A stretch of DNA of 64,000 nt from Gordonia sp. OPL2 (GCF_003797825.1 NZ_RKME01000012.1:1-64000), one strand, 5' to 3'. Counted from the first letter of the stretch, positions 26,678 through 35,721 are shown. Numbers and translations: made by a program. Notes: generated from the letters alone by a model not told the origin.

Positions 26678-27487
26678 GTGACCTTGCCTCCTATCACGCC
26701 GTTCCCGTTCGGCGAGAAGTCGACGCTGGGTCGGCCCTTCATATGGCAAGGCCGGACACCGCTTCCACCACGACATCAAGCGGCACTGAATGTGGGTGCC
26801 CACATGTGGATTCCGAATGCGTTCGCGTGCGACACGATCCTGATCGACGAAAGTGTGGAGTCGGTCCGTACACGAATCCGCGAATGGTGGGGCATCACCG
26901 ACGCGATCTCGGCGCGCAAGATCGTGGGCCAGTTGCTCGACGGTATGCACAGCTCCACCTTCGAGGTGATCGCACCCTTGGTCGCGGAGTCGACCAGGAA
27001 GACCAGTGGCCACGATCCGGAAGCGCATCGCGAGTTCCTCGCCGCGCGGGCCGCTGCCCGAGGTGACTCACCCGGCTACTGGGTCGCCCACTACAACGCC
27101 CTTTACAACCTGCGCACGGCCAAGGTGCTGCGGAACTCGGTGGCCGACAGACACTTTCCGACTCACATCCGTGCATGGGATCTCGGTCGGCTGCCCTTCA
27201 TCGTGCGGACCGGTCTGCGCGCGGGCTACCTGCAAGAGGATGAATGCTGGCCGATGCTGTTCGCCGCGCTCGACTCGGCCCGCAGCTACTACGCCAACTG
27301 GCGTCAGTTCGCGCATGGAGTCGTGATCGGGCGCGCCTACTGGAGCGCCATCACCGACATCGGTACGGCGGGAGACTCCGCGCAGACAGCAGGCAACTGG
27401 ATGAACGCACTGCTCGTGCGCTCAGACAGTCCGTGGCGGCGGCTGCCCCTCGGGACCGAGGAAGATCCGCAGCGTCGCGTTCCGTAG
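26678..27487 (+). CDS. DUF1266-domain protein
   Basis: A 269-aa soluble protein. Its C-terminal half matches the DUF1266 pattern: IRAWDLGRLPFIVRTGLRAG, then YLQEDECWPML and FAHGVVIGRAYW. The function of this family is not established. It starts at a GTG at 26678 after the tandem repeat array. Its 3' end overlaps the convergent next gene by 66 bp, so the two mRNAs are antisense there. Confidence 0.8.
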   Translation: MTLPPITPFPFGEKSTLGRPFIWQGRTPLPPRHQAALNVGAHMWIPNAFACDTILIDESVESVRTRIREWWGITDAISARKIVGQLLDGMHSSTFEVIAPLVAESTRKTSGHDPEAHREFLAARAAARGDSPGYWVAHYNALYNLRTAKVLRNSVADRHFPTHIRAWDLGRLPFIVRTGLRAGYLQEDECWPMLFAALDSARSYYANWRQFAHGVVIGRAYWSAITDIGTAGDSAQTAGNWMNALLVRSDSPWRRLPLGTEEDPQRRVP

Positions 27488-28039
27488 CGCATCGTCGTCC
27501 AGGGCACCGGTGTCGAAGGCGTCCTTGACCTTTCGGAAACGCTGGAAGTCCTCGGTGACCCCCTGGTCGTCCGCGCGATCCAGGGTGCCACCGCGGTCGT
27601 CGAGCATCGTCCGGGAGACACACCAGTAGAGGCGGTCGTAGAGCGACTCCGCGACGACCGAGTTGGTGAAGTACACCTTCGTCGACGCCTCGTAATCGTG
27701 CAGATAGAACACGCGGTAGCCGTCGTCGTCGCCACCGTCCATCATTTCGAGCGCCGCGTCGATGGGCAGTTCGAACGCATATCCCTCGCCGGCCGTGCTC
27801 ACCATGACGACACGCCTGGTGGTGACCGCCATGATGCCCCACGCCCGGCGGAACCAGGCGTTGCGTGCGACGAGCAACAACTCGTCCTCGCGAAGGTAGG
27901 CGAGCAGCCGGTCGAGCTTGGGATTCGGCTCGGACTCCCACCACAGCGCGGCCGCGATGTCGGGACGATGCGGTGACACCGGACCGTACGCGGGCGCGGT
28001 CAGGCCGTCTGGTCCTCTCGGTGTGTCGGCGTCACTCAC
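27422..28039 (-). CDS. Hypothetical protein with PH-like domain
   Basis: A 205-aa protein. The middle part (LVARNAWFRRAWGIMAVTTR then RVVMVSTAGEGYAFELPID) resembles bacterial PH-like domains. The C-terminal FRKVKDAFDTGALDDDALR is a short helical tail of the kind that follows such domains. There is no signal peptide. The GTG at 28039 is chosen over the upstream TTG at 28048. It overlaps the 3' end of the DUF1266 gene by 66 bp and lies 49 bp after the lipoprotein gene. The function is not known. Confidence 0.7.
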   Translation of the reverse strand: MSDADTPRGPDGLTAPAYGPVSPHRPDIAAALWWESEPNPKLDRLLAYLREDELLLVARNAWFRRAWGIMAVTTRRVVMVSTAGEGYAFELPIDAALEMMDGGDDDGYRVFYLHDYEASTKVYFTNSVVAESLYDRLYWCVSRTMLDDRGGTLDRADDQGVTEDFQRFRKVKDAFDTGALDDDALRNATLRIFLGPEGQPPPRTV

Positions 28040-28088
28040 AAGATGCAATGTAGTTGCTCTCTCCGTCCGCAGTCGCGCCCGTCCGGTG

Positions 28089-28895
28089 TCAGTGGGCGGC
28101 GGCCACCTTGTCGATGGCCGTGACCAGCGTCCGCGAGAAGACCTCCGTGTCCGGTCCGCCGAGGAGTCCTCCGGAGGTCACGGCCACCGAGTACCCGCCG
28201 ACCTGTGCCCACGCCATCAACGATGTCGCGGTGACCTCTCGTCCGTTCACCGTCGACGTACTCGTCTGCTTCACGGCGAACACGTCGTCGGCGTTGGTGT
28301 CGGGTAGTTCGACGGGTGTGTTCACGATCGTCGAACGTGCGCCCGCCACCTCGCCCGAGGAGAACGATGCGGTCACCTTCGAGCACTCACCGGTCATCGA
28401 ATCACGCATGTCGGACAGGTCCCCATGGCGCGGCATCACGGTCTCCGACAGCGTCGTCGATCCCTTCATCGCCACCAACATGCCCATCTGTGAGACGTCC
28501 ATCCGGTCGGGAACAGTCTTCGGCGGCGCACACTCGGCCGGGCTGATGGTGGCCCCCTTCGTCGTGTCGAGCATGTTGTCGGCCGACTGCTGCACCTGGT
28601 TCGGGGGGATGGGCATCACCTGATAACCGGCAGGCAGATCCGCCTTGCCCAGCACGAGATCCTTGGCCGGGACGGTCGTCGCCGGGACCTGTGCGTCTGC
28701 CGTCTCTGCGACCGCCTTGGTCGCTTCCGGCGTCGTGCCGGAGTCCGACCCCGCACATCCCGCGGCGATCATCACCGTCGTCATCGCGGCCATCATTCCG
28801 CCCACCGCCCGTACCGATGCACGCACCGGCGCCCCCCATCGTCGTAGAAATGTCGATTGGAGGGTATCGCCCGGAGTCGCTGCGGCGGTTGTCAC
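28089..28895 (-). CDS. Predicted lipoprotein
   Basis: Up to 268 aa from a GTG at 28895. A hydrophobic segment ending in the lipobox MIAAGCAGS at about residues 41-49 marks a lipid-anchored exported protein; the long Arg-containing n-region suggests the true start may be one of the internal Met codons (near residue 34). The mature part has no recognisable enzyme motif and two further cysteines (AECAPP, GECSK). It resembles the small sensor-like lipoproteins of mycolata, without a known role. Confidence 0.75.
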   Translation of the reverse strand: MTTAAATPGDTLQSTFLRRWGAPVRASVRAVGGMMAAMTTVMIAAGCAGSDSGTTPEATKAVAETADAQVPATTVPAKDLVLGKADLPAGYQVMPIPPNQVQQSADNMLDTTKGATISPAECAPPKTVPDRMDVSQMGMLVAMKGSTTLSETVMPRHGDLSDMRDSMTGECSKVTASFSSGEVAGARSTIVNTPVELPDTNADDVFAVKQTSTSTVNGREVTATSLMAWAQVGGYSVAVTSGGLLGGPDTEVFSRTLVTAIDKVAAAH

Positions 28896-28935
28896 CTCGT
28901 CCGAGTGAATGACCGGTGATGAATCCCGAGCGTCC

Positions 28936-30852
28936 TCAGGCGTCGATGATGCCGCGCTCCACGAGCACCGCGACCACGCGCCCGGCGAGTTCGTCGATGT
29001 CCTCGCCGGTGGTGTCGAAACGCAGGTCGGGGTCCTGCGGCTTCTCGTACGGGGCGTCGACCCCGGTGAGTCCCTTCAACTCCCCACGCCGGGCACGTTC
29101 GTAGAGTCCCTTGGGATCTCGGCGCTCACATTCGGCGACCGGTGTGCTCACGTGGACCTCGATGAAGTCGAGGTCGGCGGCACGATGCAGTTCGCGGGCG
29201 ATCTCCCGATCCGACCGCAGCGGCGACACCATCGACGCGATCGACACCACTCCGGCATCGCTGAACAACCGTGCCAGATGTCCCACGCGGCGGATGTTCT
29301 CCGCCCGGTCGCCCGGCGAGAAGCCGAGGTCGTCGGAGATGCCGTGGCGGATGTTGTCGCCGTCGATCAGATAGGCGACCCGACCACGGTTGACGAGTTC
29401 ACGCTCGAGAGCAACCGCCACCGTCGACTTCCCGGACGCCGGTAATCCGGTGAGCCACACGGTCGCCCCACGCTGCCCTGTCTTCTGCCAACGTTCCGGA
29501 CGACCCAGCGAACTCGGATGCCACTTGATGTCGTTGCGGGTCGCTGTGCCCGGCACGACCTCTCGCGGTTGTGCGATCGTCCCGGCGCCGACCGTGTCGT
29601 TGGACGACTCGTCGATCAGGATGAAGGCACCGGTGTCGCGGTTCTCCACGTACCGGTCCGCCACGATCACCGACGATGTCCGGAGTGTGATGACGCCGAT
29701 GTCGTTGAGCCCCAACGATCCCGGCCCGACCTGCTCGATCAGGGTCTCCGGGTCGAGTCGCCGCTCGAGTGACTGCACGGTGGCACGCACGGTTGCCGAG
29801 CCGTGTTTGAGGGCCACCCGATCCCCCGCGCGAAGGGGTGCCTCGGCGAGCCAGCACACGGTCGCGTCGAGCTCGCGGGCCAAGACCGGGGAGTGAGCCG
29901 ACTCGGCTGCGCTGACGATCACGTCGCCCCGCCCGACATCGATGTCGTCGGCAAGCTCGATCGAGATGGACAGCGGCGCAACGGCGAACTCACGCTCGTC
30001 GTCGAGGGTGTCGACGGCGGTCACCACACTGCTGTTGCCCGACGGCAACACGGTCACCTCGTCGCCGACATGCAGACGACCGGCGGCCAGTCGGCCGTAG
30101 TAGCGCCGCCGGTGGCGCTCGGTGGGCCGCGACACCCACTGGATCGGGAGCCTCAACTCGTCGGTCGTAGGGCTGGGGGCGACGAGTTCGACGTCCTCGA
30201 GATATTCGAGAAGTGTCGGGCCGGTGTACCACGGGGTGTTCGCCGAGCGATGAACGATGTTGTCGCCGTGCTTGGCCGCAACCGGGATGGCGAGGATGTG
30301 ATCGATGCCGACCTGCGTGGCCAGTTCGGCGAGGTCGGCCTCGATCTCGGCGAAACGGTCGGCCGAGTAGTCGACGAGATCGATCTTGTTCACCGCGGCG
30401 ATGACGTGCGGCACCCCGACGACCGTCGCGATCCGCGCGTGCCTGCGCGTTTGCACCTGTAATCCGTTGCGGGCGTCGACGAGAAGGACCGCGACATGGG
30501 CGTTGGAGGCACCGGTGAAGGTGTTGCGGGTGTATCGCTCGTGGCCGGGGGTGTCGGCGAGGACGTAGCTGCGATTGTCGGTGGAGAAGAATCGGTAGGC
30601 CACGTCGATCGTGATGCCCTGCTCGCGTTCGGCGCGCAGCCCGTCCGACAGCGCTGCCAGGTCGGCCACGCCCTCGTCGTCGGTGACGGCCTCGAGGTGA
30701 TCGGTCGGCAGGCTGCCGGTGTCGTGCAGCAATCGGCCGATGAGCGTGGACTTTCCGTCGTCGACGCTCCCGGCGGTGGCCAACCGCAGGATCTGGCGGT
30801 GATGGACGTCGACGGGCGAACCGGATCGCTCCGGGGAGACGGCGGTGCTCAT
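28936..30852 (-). CDS. cysNC: Bifunctional sulfate adenylyltransferase subunit 1/APS kinase
   Basis: A 638-aa fusion of CysN and CysC. The N-terminal GTPase has G1 AGSVDDGKSTLIGRLL, G3 DTPGHERYTRN and G4 AAVNKIDLVD. The C-terminal APS kinase (from about residue 450) has the P-loop LTGLPASGKSTVAVAL and DGDNIRHGISDDLGFSPGDR. With CysD it turns sulfate and ATP into APS using GTP hydrolysis, then phosphorylates APS to PAPS. The start overlaps the cysD stop as TGATG. The adjacent sulfotransferase gene implies PAPS supply for sulfation as well as assimilation. Confidence 0.95.
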   Translation of the reverse strand: MSTAVSPERSGSPVDVHHRQILRLATAGSVDDGKSTLIGRLLHDTGSLPTDHLEAVTDDEGVADLAALSDGLRAEREQGITIDVAYRFFSTDNRSYVLADTPGHERYTRNTFTGASNAHVAVLLVDARNGLQVQTRRHARIATVVGVPHVIAAVNKIDLVDYSADRFAEIEADLAELATQVGIDHILAIPVAAKHGDNIVHRSANTPWYTGPTLLEYLEDVELVAPSPTTDELRLPIQWVSRPTERHRRRYYGRLAAGRLHVGDEVTVLPSGNSSVVTAVDTLDDEREFAVAPLSISIELADDIDVGRGDVIVSAAESAHSPVLARELDATVCWLAEAPLRAGDRVALKHGSATVRATVQSLERRLDPETLIEQVGPGSLGLNDIGVITLRTSSVIVADRYVENRDTGAFILIDESSNDTVGAGTIAQPREVVPGTATRNDIKWHPSSLGRPERWQKTGQRGATVWLTGLPASGKSTVAVALERELVNRGRVAYLIDGDNIRHGISDDLGFSPGDRAENIRRVGHLARLFSDAGVVSIASMVSPLRSDREIARELHRAADLDFIEVHVSTPVAECERRDPKGLYERARRGELKGLTGVDAPYEKPQDPDLRFDTTGEDIDELAGRVVAVLVERGIIDA

Positions 30853-31856
30853 CAGAAGTATCCCTCGCGTTTCCGGTCTTCCATGGCGGCCGACGACGTC
30901 CGGTCGTCGGCCCGTGTCTCGCCTCGCTCGGAGACGGTGGCGTCGGAGATCTCCGCGATGATCTCCGGGATCGTGGTGGCCCGGGATCGGACGGCTCCGG
31001 TGATGGTGAGGTCACCGACGGTGCGGTAGCGGACCCACTCCGTGGTGACGGAGTCACCGTTGCGCGGTCTGCTGTACGGGGAGACGGCAAGCAGGATGCC
31101 GTCGCGATCGAAGACCTCGCGCTCGGCCGCGTAGTAGATGGATGGCAGATCCAGGTTCTCGATCTCGATGTAGCGCCAGATGTCGGTCTCGGTCCAGTTG
31201 GACAGCGGGAAGACGCGGACCGACTCGCCACGACGAATCCGGCCGTTGTAGATCGACCACGGTTCGGGCCGTTGCGATCTCGGGTCCCACTGGCCGAACT
31301 CGTCGCGAAAGCTGAACACCCGCTCCTTGGCTCGCGCGCGGTCCTCGTCACGCCGGGCGCCGCCGAACGCGGCGTCGAAACCGCCCGCTTCCAAGGCATC
31401 GAGCAGAGTGCGGGTCTGCAGTCGGTTCCGGGACCCCGACGGATCCGTCGACTCGGCGATACGACCGGAATCGATCGACTCCTGCACGGAGGCCACGATC
31501 AACTTGATCCCGGCAGGATTGTCGTCGGTCGGGGCCACGCGCCGGTCACGGAATTCGATGACCTCGTCGAAGTTGTGCCCGGTGTCGACATGCAGAATCG
31601 GGAACGGCAGAGGATGCGGCCGAAAGGCTTTCTCTGCCAGTCGGAGCAGGACGATCGAGTCCTTGCCGCCGGAGAAGAGGAGTACCGGTCGTTCCAGTTC
31701 GGCCACCACCTCGCGGATGATGTGCACCGACTCGGACTCCAGAACCCGAAGCGCGGCAACATGGTCGAAGTCGACGCCCGGTTGCGCGGGGGCATCCGAT
31801 GACTCGGCTACCGACTCGACACCCGGCGAGTCGACGTGGGCTGTCTCTGCGGTCAT
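30852..31856 (-). CDS. cysD: Sulfate adenylyltransferase subunit 2
   Basis: A 334-aa ATP-pyrophosphatase-type enzyme with the PP motif LLFSGGKDSIVLLRLAEKAF, LHVDTGHNFDEVIEFRD and the C-terminal CysD tail (DRTSSAAMEDRKREGYF). It catalyses APS formation together with CysN. The ATG at 31856 overlaps the sulfotransferase stop as ATGA; upstream codons in frame belong to that gene's shadow. The N-terminus is extended by about 25 acidic residues compared with enterobacterial CysD. Confidence 0.95.
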   Translation of the reverse strand: MTAETAHVDSPGVESVAESSDAPAQPGVDFDHVAALRVLESESVHIIREVVAELERPVLLFSGGKDSIVLLRLAEKAFRPHPLPFPILHVDTGHNFDEVIEFRDRRVAPTDDNPAGIKLIVASVQESIDSGRIAESTDPSGSRNRLQTRTLLDALEAGGFDAAFGGARRDEDRARAKERVFSFRDEFGQWDPRSQRPEPWSIYNGRIRRGESVRVFPLSNWTETDIWRYIEIENLDLPSIYYAAEREVFDRDGILLAVSPYSRPRNGDSVTTEWVRYRTVGDLTITGAVRSRATTIPEIIAEISDATVSERGETRADDRTSSAAMEDRKREGYF

Positions 31857-32650
31857 CGGGGGTATCCGTTCCGTTCGGCGTCCTGACGATAGCGCTGCGC
31901 CCATTCCTTGGAGCGCGCATTGGACTGGGGTTTGAGTGGTGGTGGCGGCGCCAGGTCGGGGTCCTGACCGATCGCCTCGAGAACGCGCGCAGTGGTGCGG
32001 GACGGGTTCTGCACCAGATCGGTGAAGCCGACCTCGACCGGATCGATGCCCTCCGCGTCGAACCAGCGCCGCCAGTTGCGATCCTGCTCGAGCAGGATCT
32101 CGGCGAGGTGCGCGATGCCGCCGGCGTGGTAAACCGCGCCGTCCTCGCCGGCCGAGTGGATACCGTCATCGTCGCGCCAGACGCGCGTCTGCACCGCGCG
32201 CCACATCGAGACGGCCTGCGGCACAACGTCTTCACGATAGACGTGGACGTATACCGGGTCGTCGCCGTCGAACAGTGACCGGATCGCGGTCCGCAACGAT
32301 CCCGAGCCGACTCGGGACCGGGCGATCAGCAGCGGGGTCTGATTCCACATCAGCTTGCCGCCCCACACCCCGTTGGGCGAGCGGCCCTGATCGAGGATGT
32401 CGGCCTTCCATTCGTCGCTGTCCCTGGGATCGACGACACCCGGGTCCACCGCGGCCAGAAGTTCCAGAATTCCCGGATCGGTCACCCCGGCGAACCATTC
32501 GCGGGGCTGGGGTGCCTGCGACGAACTCGCGAAGTACTGGAAGAACTCCTGCGGCTTGCCGGCCACGCCGGACGCGGCGAGCGACTCCACGAGCAGAGTG
32601 CTGCCGCTGCGCTGGCTCGCGCATACGAGATAGTTCGAAACGTCCGACAC
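31853..32650 (-). CDS. Stf0-type sulfotransferase
   Basis: A 265-aa PAPS-dependent sulfotransferase resembling Stf0 (trehalose 2-sulfotransferase). The 5'-phosphosulfate-binding loop is in LVCASQRSGSTLLVESLAAS at residues 8-27, followed by GVAGKPQEFFQY. The typical Stf0 segment GVWGGKLMWNQTPLL is near residue 95 and a 3'-phosphate-binding region is at VHVYREDVVPQAVSMWRA. It heads the operon with cysD and cysNC, so PAPS is made and used by one transcript. The start is a GTG at 32650. Trehalose or a trehalose glycolipid is the likely acceptor by family, not proven. Confidence 0.88.
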   Translation of the reverse strand: MSDVSNYLVCASQRSGSTLLVESLAASGVAGKPQEFFQYFASSSQAPQPREWFAGVTDPGILELLAAVDPGVVDPRDSDEWKADILDQGRSPNGVWGGKLMWNQTPLLIARSRVGSGSLRTAIRSLFDGDDPVYVHVYREDVVPQAVSMWRAVQTRVWRDDDGIHSAGEDGAVYHAGGIAHLAEILLEQDRNWRRWFDAEGIDPVEVGFTDLVQNPSRTTARVLEAIGQDPDLAPPPPLKPQSNARSKEWAQRYRQDAERNGYPR

Positions 32651-32753
32651 GCGGACCAGTGTAGCGGCGCGAAAACCCCTCGCAAGCTGGGGATTTACGG
32701 TCAGCGTCGCGCAAAGTCTTTACAAATCTGCACCCATGTGCCGCGGCTGGCGA

Positions 32754-34226
32754 TCAGGGTTTGCGAGAACTGACGGCGGTGCTGATCTCACCGTGGAGAT
32801 CACGCCGCTCACCCCGCGGTCGGCGGGACGGCAACATCTCCTCGTCGGGCTGTGTCGTCTCCGCCTTGGCGTAATAGGCGGCCATGAACTGTTCGGCCAC
32901 CGCGTTGCCCTCGTGCTCATCGGGGAGCACGTCATCGGTCGCCGAGCGCCAGTCGTCGAGCGTCCTCTGCAGGCGAGCGCGGATCTCGGCGTAGGCGGGA
33001 TCGTCGGCGAGGTTGGTGAGCTCATCGGGATCGCTTCGGAGATCGTAGAGTTCGTGCCGCGGTCGCGGGCGGCCGATCTCATCGGTGTCGAGCGAGCGTG
33101 CCGACGGGCTGTCGGCGATGTCGAGGGGGAGTAGCAGACCCGGACGCTCCGCATAGTTCTCGATGAAGCTGAAATCCTTGGTGCGAACGGCACGGATCGG
33201 ATCGAAGGCATCGTGGTAGGTCTTCTCCGTGAAAACCTCTGTCCGAATGGAGTTGTCGCCGTCGTCGAGTAGGGACGCCGCATGCGATGTGCCGTCGACG
33301 CCGGACGGCGACGGGACCGACAACAACTCCAGGAGGGTGGGGGTGAGGTCGACGCCGGAGAACAGGTCGTCGTAACGACGCGGCGCCACACCTCGGCGTC
33401 CCGGCGGGCGGACGATGAACGCGATCCCGGTGCCCTCGGAGTAGAGCGTGGATTTTGCTCGCGGGAACGCCAACCCGTGGTCGGTGAAGAAGACGACCCA
33501 GGTCGTCTCGTCGAGACCGACTTCGGCCAGGGTGTCCAGCAACCGCCCGACGGCCGCATCGGCCTGGGTGATGCTGCCGTGCAATCCCGCGAGGTCCTCG
33601 CGGACATCCGCGGTGTCGGGGAGGAACGACGGCACGGTGACCGACGCGGGCTCGGCATGCTTGTACTGATCGGCCGGGTAGGGCCGATGGGTCTCGAAGA
33701 ATCCCGCCGTCAGCAGGAAAGGTCGCTCGTCCGACGCGTGGACGTGCTCGCGCAGCCAGTCCTGCGATCGGGCGACGACGTAGTCGCAGAGCGAGTCCGA
33801 GACGTCGACGGTCTCGAATCCGAGAGTCGTCGGGTCGGCGCTCTCGTGTTGCATGCCGAACAGGACGGTGCGGTAGCCGACCTCCGTGAGTACCGCGGGC
33901 AGCGTGCGCACATCGCTGCGATATTCGAAACCATGATGGGCGAGCCCGACGAGCCCGTTTCGGTGCGGATATCGCCCGGTGAACACCGAACCGCGAGCCG
34001 GAGAGCACAGCGGCGCCGTCGCGTGGGCGTCGGTCATCAAGATGCCCTCGGCGGCGAGTGCATCGAGATTCGGGCTCTCGACACCATCGATCCCGTAGCA
34101 GTTGAGGTGGCGTCCGAGGTCGTGCCAATGGATCAGGAGGACGTTCTCACGCGGCGCGGCGCTGGTCTGCGCATCGGAACCCGCCGCGACGTCGGAGTGC
34201 GGGGTCGGCATCCGTCCATGATGCAT
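32754..34226 (-). CDS. Type I sulfatase
   Basis: A 490-aa alkaline-phosphatase-fold sulfatase. The formylglycine site is Cys74 in PLCSPARGSVFTGRYPHRNG, matching C-x-P-x-R. The metal-binding Asp is in HWHDLG, and FFTDHGLAFPRAKSTLY provides the second metal site. There is no signal peptide, so a cytosolic location is likely. The ATG at 34226 has AAGGAG 4 nt upstream. A formylglycine-generating enzyme is needed and is not in the window. It is upstream of, and on the same strand as, the sulfotransferase-cysD-cysNC operon. Confidence 0.92.
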   Translation of the reverse strand: MHHGRMPTPHSDVAAGSDAQTSAAPRENVLLIHWHDLGRHLNCYGIDGVESPNLDALAAEGILMTDAHATAPLCSPARGSVFTGRYPHRNGLVGLAHHGFEYRSDVRTLPAVLTEVGYRTVLFGMQHESADPTTLGFETVDVSDSLCDYVVARSQDWLREHVHASDERPFLLTAGFFETHRPYPADQYKHAEPASVTVPSFLPDTADVREDLAGLHGSITQADAAVGRLLDTLAEVGLDETTWVVFFTDHGLAFPRAKSTLYSEGTGIAFIVRPPGRRGVAPRRYDDLFSGVDLTPTLLELLSVPSPSGVDGTSHAASLLDDGDNSIRTEVFTEKTYHDAFDPIRAVRTKDFSFIENYAERPGLLLPLDIADSPSARSLDTDEIGRPRPRHELYDLRSDPDELTNLADDPAYAEIRARLQRTLDDWRSATDDVLPDEHEGNAVAEQFMAAYYAKAETTQPDEEMLPSRRPRGERRDLHGEISTAVSSRKP

Positions 34227-34279
34227 CAAACTCCTTCACCTGCACGGGGCTCCTTGAAGTCACACCCGTCCCCACATAG

Positions 34280-34315
34280 TGTTCGGCCTCAGTGATCCCG
34301 AACAGTGATCCAGAA
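34280..34315. promoter_or_regulatory. Candidate operator between sulfatase and phosphotriesterase-like gene
   Basis: The divergent 130-bp gap holds an inverted repeat TGTTCGG-N11-CCGAACA (34280-34304), overlapped by a direct repeat of CAGTGATCC (34290 and 34303), each copy followed by one base and GAA. This arrangement suits a dimeric regulator controlling one or both genes. No regulator gene lies adjacent. Confidence 0.4.
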
Positions 34316-34356
34316 CACAGTCGACACCGTCGTCGACCGTCTCACGAAGGAGCCGC

Positions 34357-35316
34357 ATGAGCATCGTCAACACCGTCACCGGCCCGGTCGACTCCGCTGA
34401 TCTCGGCAACGTCCTCGTTCACGAACACGTCTTCGTCCTGGGTGAAGAGTTTCGGGAGAACTACCAGTACGACTGGGACGAGGAGCAGAAGATAGCCGAG
34501 GCGGTGACCGACCTGCGGGAGCTGAAGAGCCTCGGGATGGACACGATCCTGGACCCGACGGTGTTGGGATTGGGGCGCTACATCCCACGAATCCAGCGGA
34601 TCGCCGAACAGATCGACCTCAAGATCGTCGTCGCGACGGGTCTCTACACCTACAACGACATCCCGTTCCAGTTCCACTACACGGGTCCCGGGCTGCTGTT
34701 CGATGTGCCGGAACCGCTCGTCACCTTCTTCGTGCGAGATCTGACCGAGGGGATCGCGGACACCGGCGTCAAGGCCGCCTTCCTCAAGTGCGCCATCGAG
34801 GAACAGGGCCTCACACCTGGTGTCGAGCGGGTGATGCGGGCGGTCGGTGCGGCGAGCGTGCAGACCGGCGCACCCATCACGGTGCACACCAATCCCCACA
34901 CCCAGTCCGGACTCGTGGCGCAAAAGATCCTTGCCGAGGAAGGTGCCGACCTGACCAAGGTAGTGATCGGACACTCCGGCGACTCGACCGACCTCGACTA
35001 CCTGATGAAACTCGCCGACGCGGGGTCGATCCTCGGCATGGACCGCTTCGGGCTCGACGTCCTGTTGCCGTTCGAGGACCGGATCAACACGGTTGTGACA
35101 CTCGTCGAGAGGGGATATGCCGACCGGATGGCACTCGCGCACGATGCGGCGTGCTTCATCGACTGGTTCGATCCCGAGGCCAAGAAACAGGCGGTGCCCA
35201 AGTGGAATTACCGCCACATCAGCGAGGACGTCCTGCCCGCACTGCGCGACCGCGGCGTCAGCGACGCCGCCATCGAGACGATGCTCGTCGACGTCCCGCG
35301 CCGATACTTCGAGTGA
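34357..35316 (+). CDS. Phosphotriesterase-like metal-dependent hydrolase/lactonase
   Basis: A 319-aa amidohydrolase-superfamily enzyme. The binuclear metal ligands are visible as HEH (residues 22-24) in VLVHEHVFVLG, the carboxylated-Lys candidate in KAAFLKCAIEE, His in PITVHTNPH and VIGHSGD, and Asp in LAHDAACFIDW. The N-terminus IVNTVTGPVDSADLG is typical of phosphotriesterase-like lactonases. It may hydrolyse lactones, including acyl-homoserine lactones, or organophosphates; the physiological substrate is unknown. An AAGGAG lies just before the ATG. Confidence 0.9.
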   Translation: MSIVNTVTGPVDSADLGNVLVHEHVFVLGEEFRENYQYDWDEEQKIAEAVTDLRELKSLGMDTILDPTVLGLGRYIPRIQRIAEQIDLKIVVATGLYTYNDIPFQFHYTGPGLLFDVPEPLVTFFVRDLTEGIADTGVKAAFLKCAIEEQGLTPGVERVMRAVGAASVQTGAPITVHTNPHTQSGLVAQKILAEEGADLTKVVIGHSGDSTDLDYLMKLADAGSILGMDRFGLDVLLPFEDRINTVVTLVERGYADRMALAHDAACFIDWFDPEAKKQAVPKWNYRHISEDVLPALRDRGVSDAAIETMLVDVPRRYFE

Positions 35317-35381
35317 CCAGGCGCTTTCACCGCTGGCGCTGACCCGCGCTGAACCGCGGACACTTTCATCGAATGTGTTTC

Positions 35382-35491
35382 CACATTTGTTGAAAACAGA
35401 GTGACGATTTTCGGAAGATTCGTGTTCACAGTGGCGACCTATTCTCAACGTTTGTTGGACTGTCCGCGCGGGAATGCAACATCCGTTGAAA
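35382..35491. promoter_or_regulatory. Cluster of GTTG-centred motifs upstream of the first microprotein
   Basis: Three related sequences, CACATTTGTTGAAAAC (35382), CAACGTTTGTTGGA (35446) and CAACATCCGTTGAAA (35477), occur within 110 bp between the hydrolase gene and the first micro-ORF. Similar copies precede the other two micro-ORFs (38794, 41548, 41559). They look like binding sites of one regulator. The rest of the 35317-35650 gap holds a weak hairpin (35344-35359) and GTAACAAATCG at 35553, similar to GTAACGAAATCG at 41520. Confidence 0.45.
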
Positions 35492-35650
35492 GTGCAGGTC
35501 AGGGCACCTGTCCTGCGGTTATACGGTCGTCAAGATTTTCTTTTCGAAGCGTGTAACAAATCGAGAGCGCTCTCCGACACCTTCTACGTGTGGTGATTGT
35601 CAGCCACCAGCCTGTTAGTTCTTCTGCTCAACGGAGAGGAGGTGAATTCC

Positions 35651-35719
35651 ATGTTGCTCGATCTCTTCCAGCAGTTCATCAGCGCCATCCTCGGCCTGAT
35701 CGGCGGCGGTGTCGCCTGA
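35651..35719 (+). CDS. 22-residue amphipathic microprotein, copy 1
   Basis: A micro-ORF from ATG 35651 to TGA 35719. A strong ribosome-binding site (GGAGAGGAGG) lies 8 nt upstream. The peptide starts MLLDLFQQFISAIL and ends LIGGGVA. It shares the frame MLxDLFQQFxxAIxxLIG with the copy at 39096. It is uncharged except for one Asp, has no signal peptide and would form a short amphipathic helix, recalling phenol-soluble modulins or the tiny pore-forming peptides PorA/PorH of corynebacteria. A hairpin follows 2 nt after the stop, so it is probably a self-contained transcript. Confidence 0.7.
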   Translation: MLLDLFQQFISAILGLIGGGVA

Positions 35720-35721
35720 TA

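Noticed and set aside
26510..27028. 172-aa minus-strand frame covering the tandem repeat and DUF1266 gene
   Set aside because: Its C-terminal EERAC repeats come from the DNA repeat array, and the rest is antisense to DUF1266.
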